The translations under genes were made by a program, and so were the position numbers. From Brooklawnia sp032229645 (GTDB taxonomy: Bacteria > Actinomycetota > Actinomycetes > Propionibacteriales > Propionibacteriaceae), in NCBI GenBank assembly GCA_963722295.1, contig CAVRLB010000010.1:1-64000 (forward strand): a DNA stretch of 64,000 nucleotides. Reading direction: 5' to 3'. Below, in pieces: positions 25,016 through 33,538 of this stretch. Below the pieces are notes generated by a model. It was given only the letters and a program-made list of their open reading frames with translations. It did no database searches and was not told the origin of the DNA. How positions within the stretch are numbered: position 1 is the stretch's first letter; each line of letters opens with the position of its first letter.

Positions 25016-28000
25016 ATGACGATGTCTTTGCACAAGTTGTCGGCCGGGTCGGGCTATGACTATCTGACCCGGCAGGTTGCCGTGCAAGACGTCACCGAGA
25101 AGGGCTATACGGGACTGGCGTCGTATTACTCCGAGCGCGGCGAAACCCCCGGTATTTGGGTCGGTGCGGGGTGCGAATCGATCGATCCGCACTTGCGGGA
25201 TTCGATCGTGACTCACGAGCAGATGCAGGCGTTATTCGGGACGGGCATGAATCCGATCGGGCCGATGCTGGTCCGCCAACTCGGCCCCGACGCTCCGCAA
25301 GACGTGGTGGATGCCGCGCTGCGGTTGGGGTCGCCGTTCCGGATCAACCAGGCGGTGAATCAGTTCCGGGTTGAGGTGGCCCGACGGATCGGTGAGCTGA
25401 ACACCACCCGCGGTCTGGCTCGTGATGCGCCGGTGTCGATTGATGACCGGGCGCAGATCCGCACCGAGGTGGCCCGGGAGACGTTCATCAACGAGTATGG
25501 ACGCCCTCCTGCCGATGCCCGCGAGCTGGCGGGGACGATCGCCCGGCATTCGCGTCCGGTCAGCACCACGGTGTCGGGGTTCGACCTCACGTTTTCGCCG
25601 CCGAAGAGTGTCTCCTCGTTGTGGGCGGTCGCCGACCCGACGATGTCGGCCCGCATCGAAATAGCCCACCAGAAGGCCGTCGCGTCCGCCCTGAGGTTCA
25701 TCGAATCCCGGTTGTTGTATTCGCGTGAGGGCACTCGTGGTGTGCGGCAGGTTGATGTGACCGGGATGGTCGCGGCATCGTTCACGCACCGGGATTCGAG
25801 GGCCGGTGACCCCGACCTGCACACCCATGTGGCGGTCGCGAACAAGGTCAAAACCGTCGATTCCGGCAAGTGGTTATCGATCAACGGCCGGGTCCTCTAT
25901 AAGGGGGCGGTCGCCGCGTCCGAGCACTACAACACGGTGCTGATCAAACAGCTCGAACGCGAGGGGTTCCGGTTCACCGACCGCCCATCGGCGGACACCC
26001 GCAAGCGGCCCGTCCGTGAGATCGACGGCGTCCCCGCGGTCTTGAATGAACGCTGGTCGAGCAGGCGTGCCGATATCGAAACCCGCCGGGCGCAGTTGGT
26101 GGCCCAGTTCCAGCACGATCATCATCGTCCGCCGTCGGTGGTGGAGTCGGTGAGGCTGGCGCAGCAGGCCACGTTGGAGACCCGCGACCCGAAACACGAA
26201 CCCCGATCCTTGGCCGAGCAACGCGCCGTCTGGCATGCCCAGGCCGTGGAGACCCTCGGTGGTGAAGCACCGTTACGGCGCATGCTCGCCACCCTCACCC
26301 ACCCCGGCCATCCCGGGCTCGAGCATGCGGACGCGGCCTGGTTCGAGGCCACCGCCAACCGTATCGTCGAAGTGCTCTCCGCCCGGGCGGCGACCTGGCA
26401 AGACTCACACATGCGTGCCGAAGCCCTCCGCCAGCTACGGCGCACCGACGTCCCGGTCGAACGCCTGGACGCGGCCGTGAACCTGCTCGTCGCCACCGCC
26501 GCCGACCACTCGATCCTGCTCGCCCGCCCCGACCCAGGCATCCGCGAACCCGAACCGTTACTGCGCCACGACGGCACCAGCGTCTACACCGTCGCCGGCA
26601 CCGACCTGTACACCAGCACCCAGGTCGTCAACGCCGAACGCCAACTCCTCAACCTGGCCGGACGAACCGACGGCCACCGCCTGCCCGCCGAGCACATCAC
26701 CACAGCCCTACGGACCTCCGCCAATGATGGTCTGGAACTCAACACCGGGCAGGCCGAACTCGTGACCGCGATGGCCAGCTCGGGTGCCCGAGTCCAGTTA
26801 GCGATCGCCCCGGCAGGGGCCGGGAAGACCACCGCCATGCACACCCTCGCGACCGCGTGGACCGCGGGTGGAGGCCACGTGCTGGGGCTCGCACCCTCGG
26901 CCGCCGCTGCTGCCCAGCTGCGAGAACACACCGGCACGACCACCGAAACACTCGCCAAACTCGCCTGGCACATCACCCACGGCCCACTCCCCGAGTGGGC
27001 ATCCCAGACCGGGCCGGGCACGCTGGTGGTGATCGATGAGGCGGGCATGGCCGACACCATCAGCCTCGCCCACGTCTGCTCGTGGGCAGTCGAGCGGGGC
27101 GCGTCGGTCCGGCTCATCGGGGACGACCAACAACTCGCGGCGATCGGGGCCGGCGGAGTCCTCCGCGACATCCACACCACCCACGGGGCAGTCCGGTTGA
27201 CCGAGCTGATGCGCTTCACCGACCCTGCAGAATCCGCCGCCTCCCTCGCGCTGCGACACGGTGACGTGGCCGCGCTCGGGTTCTACCTCGACAACCAGCG
27301 CGTCCACGTCGGCGACCTCGCCACCATGACCAGCAGCGCCTTCGACGCCTGGCGAAGCGACACCGAAGCCGGACTGGATTCGATCATGCTCGCCCCCACC
27401 CGCGACATCGTCCACGACCTCAACCAACAAGCCCGCACCCACCGGCTCGCCACCCAGACCGGTGGTGCTCAGAACGGCCGCCAGGTGCGGCTCGCGGACG
27501 GCAGCCCAGCCAGCATCGGTGACACGATCATCACCCGGGCCAACGATCGCCGGCTACGCACCAGCCGCACCGACTGGGTGAAAAACGGCGACCGCTGGAC
27601 CATCCGCGGCATCAATCGCCATGGTGATCTACGAGTCCAGCACCAGCAGACCAGACGCCTGGTCGTCCTGCCTGCCGACTACGTGAAAGGCTCGGTCGAA
27701 CTCGGGTATGCGACCACGATCCATTCCGCGCAAGGAGTGTCGGTCGACACCATGCACGGCATCACCACCGGAGACGAAACCCGGCAGCAGTTCTACACGA
27801 TGATGACCCGCGGCCGGCACGCCAACCACGTGTGGTGTGAAGTCGTCGGGGACGGCGACGACGCCACCCTCATCCGGCCCGAAGGTATCAGCCCGCTCAC
27901 CCCCACCGACATACTTGCCGGCATCCTCGCCCGCGACGGCGCGCAAACCTCCGCCAACACCCGGATCAGGGAGCAGCGCGATCCGCGGCTGCTGCTCGGC

Positions 28001-30718
28001 GAGGCCACCCAGCGATATATGGACGGCATCCACTTCTCCGCCGAACACTATTTGGGCAAACCCTACGTGGCCGGGCTGGATGTTAACGCCGAACGCCTGC
28101 TGCCCGGTATCAGCGACGCCCCCGCCTGGCCCACCCTGCGCGCCCACCTGCTCCTGCTCGGCGCCCAAGGCATTGACCCACTCGACCGGCTCCACGACGC
28201 GATCAGGGTGCGCGAACTCGCCACCGCCTGGGACATCGCAGCCGTCTTATCGTGGCGACTCGACGACACCGGCCTGCGCAACACCACACCAGGCCCACTC
28301 CCCTGGACCCCCAGCATCCCCGACGCCCTGACCGCCCATCCCCCATTCGGGGAATGGCTGAAGCAACGCTCCCACCTCGTCACCGATCTCGCCGACCACG
28401 TCCGCGAGCACGCGCTGACCGCCATCGACGATCCGGCGTGGGTGCCGGCCGGGATACGGCGTCCCAGCCGTGAAGTGATCGCCGAGGTCGAAGTCTGGCG
28501 GGCCGCGATGCAAATCGACCCGGCCGAGATGCGCCCGACCGGGCCCGTCCAACTGTCCAAAGCCGCCCTCACCTACCAGCGTCACCTCAACGATCAGATC
28601 CGGCAAGGAGCAGCCCCCGCACTCGTCGAATGGCGCGACACCCTCACCCAGATCAGCCCCGCCATCACTAGCGACGACTACCTACCCCAACTCGCCGACC
28701 AGCTCGCCGGACTCGCCCGCACCGGACACAACGCCGCGCAAATCCTGCACGAAGCAGCAGCCGCCGGACCCGTCCCGGACGATCACGCCGCAGCCGCCCT
28801 ATGGTGGCGCATCCAACGACTGCTCCCCACCGGGGCCGTGGACGAAGAGCCGAACATGTGGGTCGAACGGCTCCCCGACCTGGTCGGCGACACCACCACC
28901 CGTCAGCTGCAGGCCAGCCCCTACTGGCCGGCACTCGTCCACCACATCGACGAAGCCACCGAACGCGGCTGGCAACCCGAACATCTCCTCACCCCGACCC
29001 CCGCCAGCAGCAATGGCGGCGATGATGATCCGTGCCTGGGGCTGCTGGCCCGGCTCAGCCAGCTCACCAACGGACCTGCCGGTGAGGGCCCGGACGATCC
29101 CCAGCTCGTGCCGCCCGATGACCTGTCCGAGGGATGGCAGCCGCCCGAACCCGCCGCCCAGCAGGCGCCCGCGGTCGGCGCTGCCGAGGCCTACGACCGG
29201 ATCGCACCCGAGCGCAACGATGATCCCGAGGCCGAACTGGCGATCGCCGCGCTGCTCCGCCAAACCATAAGGCTTCCGGAACCGACCGACGCGGATATCG
29301 CCCGGCAGATGGATCGCGCCGACACCTGGCGGGCCAGCCCCGTCACCCGAGAACGACTCGTCCACATCAACCAGCTCACCCACGACTTCTTTACGTCAAG
29401 ATTCCCCGGTTCGTGGGCGCAGGGCTATCTGGCCGAACGGTTCGGAACCGACCTCACCGGCCATCCACTGGTCCAACCCGGACACGCGTCCGCAGGCTGG
29501 ACCACCCTGGTCGCCCACCTTCGCCGTCATAGGGTCAGCGACATCGAGATGCTCACCGCCGGTGTTGCCCGCACCGCCTCCACCGGGCGGCTCATCGACC
29601 AATTCCGCGACCGCGTCACCTTCCCCATCACCGACGAACACGGCGACATCCTCGGCTTCGTCGCCCGCCGCAACCCTGCCGCCCCCGACGAACAGAAAGC
29701 CGGACCCAAATATCTGAACACCGGCGAAACCCCGCTCTTCCACAAAGGCGACCAGTTCTACGGCACCCCACGACCCGGCAGCACCCCGGTCATCGTCGAA
29801 GGCCCCATGGACGCCATCGCCGTCACACTCGCCACTAGCGGCCGGTACGCCGGGATCGCGCCACTCGGCACCTCGCTGTCAGCCCAGCAGGCAGCCCTCC
29901 TCGCAGGGCAACCGAACGTGATCATCGCCACCGACGCCGACATCGCCGGACGAATCGCCGCCGAACGCGACTACTGGCAACTCTCCAGCTACGGAATCGA
30001 CCCGCGCCGCGCGCACTTCGCCGACGGAACCGACCCAGCAGACCTCCTCACAACAGGTGGCCCCAGGCACCTCACCGAAGCACTCGACACCGCCAAACTC
30101 ATGGCCCACACCATGATCACCGAACGCCTCACCAACCTGCCCAGCGGGCAAGCCATCGACCAAGCAACCCAAATCATCGCCGCCCGGCCCCCTACCGCAT
30201 GGGCCACCGACAGCCAGAACATCGCCGAACAGTCAGGGATGCCATATGAGACCGTGCGGGAAGCGCTCGCGCGGAACGTTCGCACCTGGAACCAAGACCC
30301 CCGCGCGGCAGCCGCCACGATCCTTGCCGCCTCCAGCGACGTTCGCCGCCGGATCGAAGCCGCCGACCACGCCAACCGGTGGGCCGACATCGTCAACCAC
30401 ATCGACCCCAGACTCGCCGCCCAACCCGATTGGCCGGCCCTCGCCCGAGCCATCCAACAAGCCCACGACAGCGGATACGACGCCGAAAAGGCCGTCCGGA
30501 TGCTCGCCCGCCCCGGCCAAGAAAAGCACCCGGACCGCAGCCGAACTCCGCATGCGGATCGTCAAAACACTGCACCTCGACCAAGAGAACATCAGACCTG
30601 CGACCGCATCCGCGCAGCCCCGCGATCGTGCAGCCAAGGATGTAGGCCGTCAGCGCCAGCCTGCGCCTGCCACCCCAAGAAGGTGACCAAAACCCGTTGT
30701 CACGGCATCGGGCGCTGA
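25016..30718 (+). CDS. traA: MobF-family relaxase-helicase with C-terminal TOPRIM/primase-like domain (TraA-type)
   Basis: A 1900-aa protein. N-terminal TrwC-type relaxase: tyrosines at SGYDYL (residues 12-17), FSPPKSVSSLWAV near 200, and the histidine triad in HRDS...DLHTHVAVAN near 260-273. A RecD-like helicase follows (Walker A APAGAGKTTAMHTL near 600, Walker B VVIDEAGMADT near 671, and a YATTIHSAQGVSVD motif). Residues 1455-1660 resemble DnaG: a catalytic-core N-terminal part, VIVEGPMDAIAV with IIATDADIAGR for TOPRIM. It nicks oriT, unwinds the transferred strand and may prime it in the recipient. The last ~65 codons look out of frame: from about 30525 the +1 frame reads TAAELRMRIVKTLHLDQENI and stops at 30686, so a base may be missing in the A run there. 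Confidence 0.9.
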   Translation: MTMSLHKLSAGSGYDYLTRQVAVQDVTEKGYTGLASYYSERGETPGIWVGAGCESIDPHLRDSIVTHEQMQALFGTGMNPIGPMLVRQLGPDAPQDVVDAALRLGSPFRINQAVNQFRVEVARRIGELNTTRGLARDAPVSIDDRAQIRTEVARETFINEYGRPPADARELAGTIARHSRPVSTTVSGFDLTFSPPKSVSSLWAVADPTMSARIEIAHQKAVASALRFIESRLLYSREGTRGVRQVDVTGMVAASFTHRDSRAGDPDLHTHVAVANKVKTVDSGKWLSINGRVLYKGAVAASEHYNTVLIKQLEREGFRFTDRPSADTRKRPVREIDGVPAVLNERWSSRRADIETRRAQLVAQFQHDHHRPPSVVESVRLAQQATLETRDPKHEPRSLAEQRAVWHAQAVETLGGEAPLRRMLATLTHPGHPGLEHADAAWFEATANRIVEVLSARAATWQDSHMRAEALRQLRRTDVPVERLDAAVNLLVATAADHSILLARPDPGIREPEPLLRHDGTSVYTVAGTDLYTSTQVVNAERQLLNLAGRTDGHRLPAEHITTALRTSANDGLELNTGQAELVTAMASSGARVQLAIAPAGAGKTTAMHTLATAWTAGGGHVLGLAPSAAAAAQLREHTGTTTETLAKLAWHITHGPLPEWASQTGPGTLVVIDEAGMADTISLAHVCSWAVERGASVRLIGDDQQLAAIGAGGVLRDIHTTHGAVRLTELMRFTDPAESAASLALRHGDVAALGFYLDNQRVHVGDLATMTSSAFDAWRSDTEAGLDSIMLAPTRDIVHDLNQQARTHRLATQTGGAQNGRQVRLADGSPASIGDTIITRANDRRLRTSRTDWVKNGDRWTIRGINRHGDLRVQHQQTRRLVVLPADYVKGSVELGYATTIHSAQGVSVDTMHGITTGDETRQQFYTMMTRGRHANHVWCEVVGDGDDATLIRPEGISPLTPTDILAGILARDGAQTSANTRIREQRDPRLLLGEATQRYMDGIHFSAEHYLGKPYVAGLDVNAERLLPGISDAPAWPTLRAHLLLLGAQGIDPLDRLHDAIRVRELATAWDIAAVLSWRLDDTGLRNTTPGPLPWTPSIPDALTAHPPFGEWLKQRSHLVTDLADHVREHALTAIDDPAWVPAGIRRPSREVIAEVEVWRAAMQIDPAEMRPTGPVQLSKAALTYQRHLNDQIRQGAAPALVEWRDTLTQISPAITSDDYLPQLADQLAGLARTGHNAAQILHEAAAAGPVPDDHAAAALWWRIQRLLPTGAVDEEPNMWVERLPDLVGDTTTRQLQASPYWPALVHHIDEATERGWQPEHLLTPTPASSNGGDDDPCLGLLARLSQLTNGPAGEGPDDPQLVPPDDLSEGWQPPEPAAQQAPAVGAAEAYDRIAPERNDDPEAELAIAALLRQTIRLPEPTDADIARQMDRADTWRASPVTRERLVHINQLTHDFFTSRFPGSWAQGYLAERFGTDLTGHPLVQPGHASAGWTTLVAHLRRHRVSDIEMLTAGVARTASTGRLIDQFRDRVTFPITDEHGDILGFVARRNPAAPDEQKAGPKYLNTGETPLFHKGDQFYGTPRPGSTPVIVEGPMDAIAVTLATSGRYAGIAPLGTSLSAQQAALLAGQPNVIIATDADIAGRIAAERDYWQLSSYGIDPRRAHFADGTDPADLLTTGGPRHLTEALDTAKLMAHTMITERLTNLPSGQAIDQATQIIAARPPTAWATDSQNIAEQSGMPYETVREALARNVRTWNQDPRAAAATILAASSDVRRRIEAADHANRWADIVNHIDPRLAAQPDWPALARAIQQAHDSGYDAEKAVRMLARPGQEKHPDRSRTPHADRQNTAPRPREHQTCDRIRAAPRSCSQGCRPSAPACACHPKKVTKTRCHGIGR

Positions 30719-30759
30719 GTGACACTGAAGTATCAAGATCACCGATGGAAGGAGCCGAC

Positions 30760-31380
30760 ATGTGTATCATCACCGCCACTATCGCCGGCGCCCTCGTCGG
30801 ACTTGGGCTCATGCGGAATCTCGCTACCCTCCGCTACCGCCACTCAGAAGAAGTGAATTTCCCGAAGCCTGCGCCAGTGTGGTGGCTTGTTCCGCTGCTC
30901 GCCGCCGCTTGGGGCACCCTCACTTGGCGACACACGGACGACGCCTGGCCCATCCTCGTGCTCTGGCTACCACTCACCGCCGCACTCGGATGGCTATCCG
31001 CCGTCGACCTCGACGTTCAACGACTGCCCGACAAGATCCTTCTCTCAAGCGCAGGTTGGACGATTCTGATCCTCGCAGCGGACGCCATCTACTCCGGAAA
31101 CCCGCGACCGGCGCTCACCGCAGCAGGAATCGGTCTGACCGTCGGACTCGGAGCCTGGACCCTCCACCTGGCATCCTGCGGAGCCATCGGATTCGGCGAC
31201 ATCAAACTCGTCACCCTGCTCGCAGCGAACCTGGCCATCATCAATCCAGTACTGGTCTTGTTGGCTCTCCTTGGAGCCTGTCTCATTGCCATCGCTGTTT
31301 ACATGCTGACTCGCCAGCGCGAACTCCCCTTCGGGCCATGGCTTACCCTCGCATTCACCCTCGCGGTGCTCTTCGAGTAG
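30760..31380 (+). CDS. Prepilin peptidase (A24 family, type IV leader peptidase-like)
   Basis: A 206-aa polytopic membrane protein with both aspartate motifs of the A24 family: AVDLDVQRLPDKIL and GAIGFGDIKLV (the GxGD motif). About six membrane helices are visible. It lacks the N-terminal methyltransferase cysteine domain of PilD. ATG 30760 has GGAAGGAG 7 nt upstream. It would cleave pilin or pseudopilin-like leaders at the membrane. No obvious class III pilin gene was found in the window; the 92-aa two-TM protein at 58.6 kb is the only small candidate. Confidence 0.8.
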   Translation: MCIITATIAGALVGLGLMRNLATLRYRHSEEVNFPKPAPVWWLVPLLAAAWGTLTWRHTDDAWPILVLWLPLTAALGWLSAVDLDVQRLPDKILLSSAGWTILILAADAIYSGNPRPALTAAGIGLTVGLGAWTLHLASCGAIGFGDIKLVTLLAANLAIINPVLVLLALLGACLIAIAVYMLTRQRELPFGPWLTLAFTLAVLFE

Positions 31381-31438
31381 CGGAATGAGATCTGCCCCGC
31401 CGTCTTACCTACATGGAGATTCCCTTGCAACCACACGG

Positions 31439-31464
31439 CCCCCTGGCGCGTTGTAGCCAGGGGG
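31439..31464. terminator. Stem-loop terminator between convergent genes
   Basis: CCCCCTGG (31439-31446) pairs with CCAGGGGG (31457-31464) around a 10-nt loop. It lies between the ends of the convergent prepilin peptidase and OLD nuclease genes, where a bidirectional terminator is expected. There is no long T tract. The rest of 31381-31755 shows no gene. Confidence 0.5.
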
Positions 31465-31755
31465 CTCACCGGGGATCCACGAAGCCATGAGATTCTGTGT
31501 CCACGATGCAGCGAGATAGCACACAGATACACAGACCAGCGCTACCAAAAAGCGCTAGGCGCCAGTACGACTTCGCCGAATGGCTCACTGGGGCCACCGA
31601 ACGGATGGGTCACCAGTACCGAGTAGAGCGACCTGCCACAAAGCCAGCAGATCACCGCACTAGACAACGGGGTACTGCCGCTGCAAGCTGCGCACGCTTT
31701 CGGCCTCCTTGCCACTCCACGAGATGGGCACAGATACACGGATTGCCAAGCGCAA

Positions 31756-33528
31756 TCAATCAGTGTGAAGGTTGCGGCGAATCAAATCGACAAGGCGATC
31801 GAGCAGAGCCTCGCACCCCGGTCTCAGGACGGTGTCGCCTCTGCCCACCGCGTCTTCGGCGGCCTGAGTAACCGCGTATTTGCTCGATTTCACCAGTTTC
31901 TCCGCGTCGGGCACTCCCGCATTTGTGAGGAGCTCGGATAACCGCTCGCTCCAAGCCTTGTCTCGACCCTGGTCCAGTTTGCGCTTCTGGCGATCGTTCA
32001 AGCTGAACGCGATTGTGCGTTCGAGTGACTCAAGGTAGACGCTCTGAAGAATCAGGTCTTCCAGCTCGGAGTGCCTGCAATCCGGTCTGACAACCTGAAC
32101 GACCGATTGCTGCTCGATCACACCGTCCGCGAGAAGTCGCTCTGCGTCCTTCTTTCCTGCAGGGTCGCTGTCAAGCACCACAATCGGATGGGTCAGGATC
32201 GATCGCGCGGCAAGGACACGCGCATAGATCTTGCTGCCGCTTCCTGCTGATTCCACGATGAGCTGCCCACCGGAAAGCCATTCTTCGGCCTCCGGCTCGT
32301 GCTGCACTAGAAGCGCTGGTAGAAGGACTTCATCAAGGTAGCCCTCAGTCACAACCATCACCTCGGCCGCAGCGAGTGCGTCAGACAGTCGTACGCCAAG
32401 GGCCTTGCGGAGTGCGTCGAGGCTCTTGGCTGGACTTGCGCTGTGTTCACTAACGATCACGTTCTGCTGAAGGTTTCTGCGGTTGACGAGTGCCTGGCTG
32501 TGAGTGGTCACTATGACCTGCTGCGATTCAGCAATAGTCTGGAGCACCTGACGTAGCTCATGTACGGCACCTGGGTGAAGATGAGACTCTGGCTCCTCAA
32601 CAGCGATGATCAGTTGCCTATCGGGATGATTCGTTGACCGGGTCCATTCCATGGTCAGTGCGAGTGCAACCAGACTCTGGATCCCATCACCCTTCGCTGT
32701 AATCGGTGTGAGCACACCGTCGTCTATGAAGATGTCTTCGAGACCGGAAGTGCGAGAGAACGATCTGGCTTCCAGTTGGACGGACTCAGTGCCCGGTATA
32801 AATCGCGTAAGCGTTTCTTGGAGAACAGATTCGACATCTGCCACCACGGTCTGATCAAGCTGTTCCAGCTGCTTGAGGACCTCGGCGTACTCCGGCGAGC
32901 GCAATAGCTGCCTTCTCCTTGAAGCCAGAATCTCTTCGGCAATCCCGAGCGCCGTGGCCCCGGTGCGGACTGCTGGAATGTGCAGGAGAGTGACGCGGTC
33001 TGTCAAGAACTTCGCGATCTCGCGAGCCTTCTCCTTGTGCGGTCCTCGACCCTGTTTCGGGATGGAAAGTGTCACCGTGCGCTCCTTCAGTGACACTTCC
33101 AGCGGCAGTTTCTGGTTGATGGACACCCCAGTATCATCGCGAAATGCAAGCTGTTCATCCGAGTCGAGCTCGAAGTCAAGATGAACCACGGTGCTCCGCT
33201 GCCCACCGGGTCGCTCTCTGGCGAACAGGGGGAAATCCTGCTCCCAGTTGTATCCGACATCCCTGCCACCGCCGCCTCGGCGATGACGCCATCCGGCGCG
33301 ATTGCCTCCGCGAAGGACCATCTCGATGGGCACTTCGCGTCCAGCGTGCACTCCTCGCGGGAGCGCAGACCACCCTTCAATGACCTCCATTGCGAGAACA
33401 GCGGCCCGCAGTAGGTTGGACTTTCCTTGATTGTTTGGCCCGACCAACACCGTAAAGTCGCCAACGCTGAAGTCAGCGGCCCTGTCTATGCTGCGGTACT
33501 TGCGAACTGAGACTCTGCTAAGGCGCAC
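31756..33528 (-). CDS. OLD-family ATP-dependent endonuclease
   Basis: A 590-aa protein. An N-terminal AAA15/ABC-type ATPase (Walker A VLVGPNNQGKSNLL near residue 30; signature and Walker B IIAVEEPESHLHPGA; H-loop VIVTTHSQALV) is followed by a TOPRIM nuclease domain (MVVTEGYLDEVLLPALL; IVVLDSDPAGKKDAE). OLD nucleases act in phage exclusion and as the GajA-type effector. The longer frame upstream is antisense-like, so the start is placed at GTG 33528 (GAGG upstream), 10 bp after the DUF499 stop. It is the last gene of the helicase-methylase operon and the only one of the five main genes that is intact. No UvrD-like GajB partner is adjacent. Confidence 0.85.
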   Translation of the reverse strand: MRLSRVSVRKYRSIDRAADFSVGDFTVLVGPNNQGKSNLLRAAVLAMEVIEGWSALPRGVHAGREVPIEMVLRGGNRAGWRHRRGGGGRDVGYNWEQDFPLFARERPGGQRSTVVHLDFELDSDEQLAFRDDTGVSINQKLPLEVSLKERTVTLSIPKQGRGPHKEKAREIAKFLTDRVTLLHIPAVRTGATALGIAEEILASRRRQLLRSPEYAEVLKQLEQLDQTVVADVESVLQETLTRFIPGTESVQLEARSFSRTSGLEDIFIDDGVLTPITAKGDGIQSLVALALTMEWTRSTNHPDRQLIIAVEEPESHLHPGAVHELRQVLQTIAESQQVIVTTHSQALVNRRNLQQNVIVSEHSASPAKSLDALRKALGVRLSDALAAAEVMVVTEGYLDEVLLPALLVQHEPEAEEWLSGGQLIVESAGSGSKIYARVLAARSILTHPIVVLDSDPAGKKDAERLLADGVIEQQSVVQVVRPDCRHSELEDLILQSVYLESLERTIAFSLNDRQKRKLDQGRDKAWSERLSELLTNAGVPDAEKLVKSSKYAVTQAAEDAVGRGDTVLRPGCEALLDRLVDLIRRNLHTD

Positions 33529-33538
33529 CGGTTTTGCC

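Noticed and set aside
31497..31871. 124-codon plus-strand frame downstream of the terminator
   Set aside because: It overlaps the end of the OLD gene and has no recognisable features.
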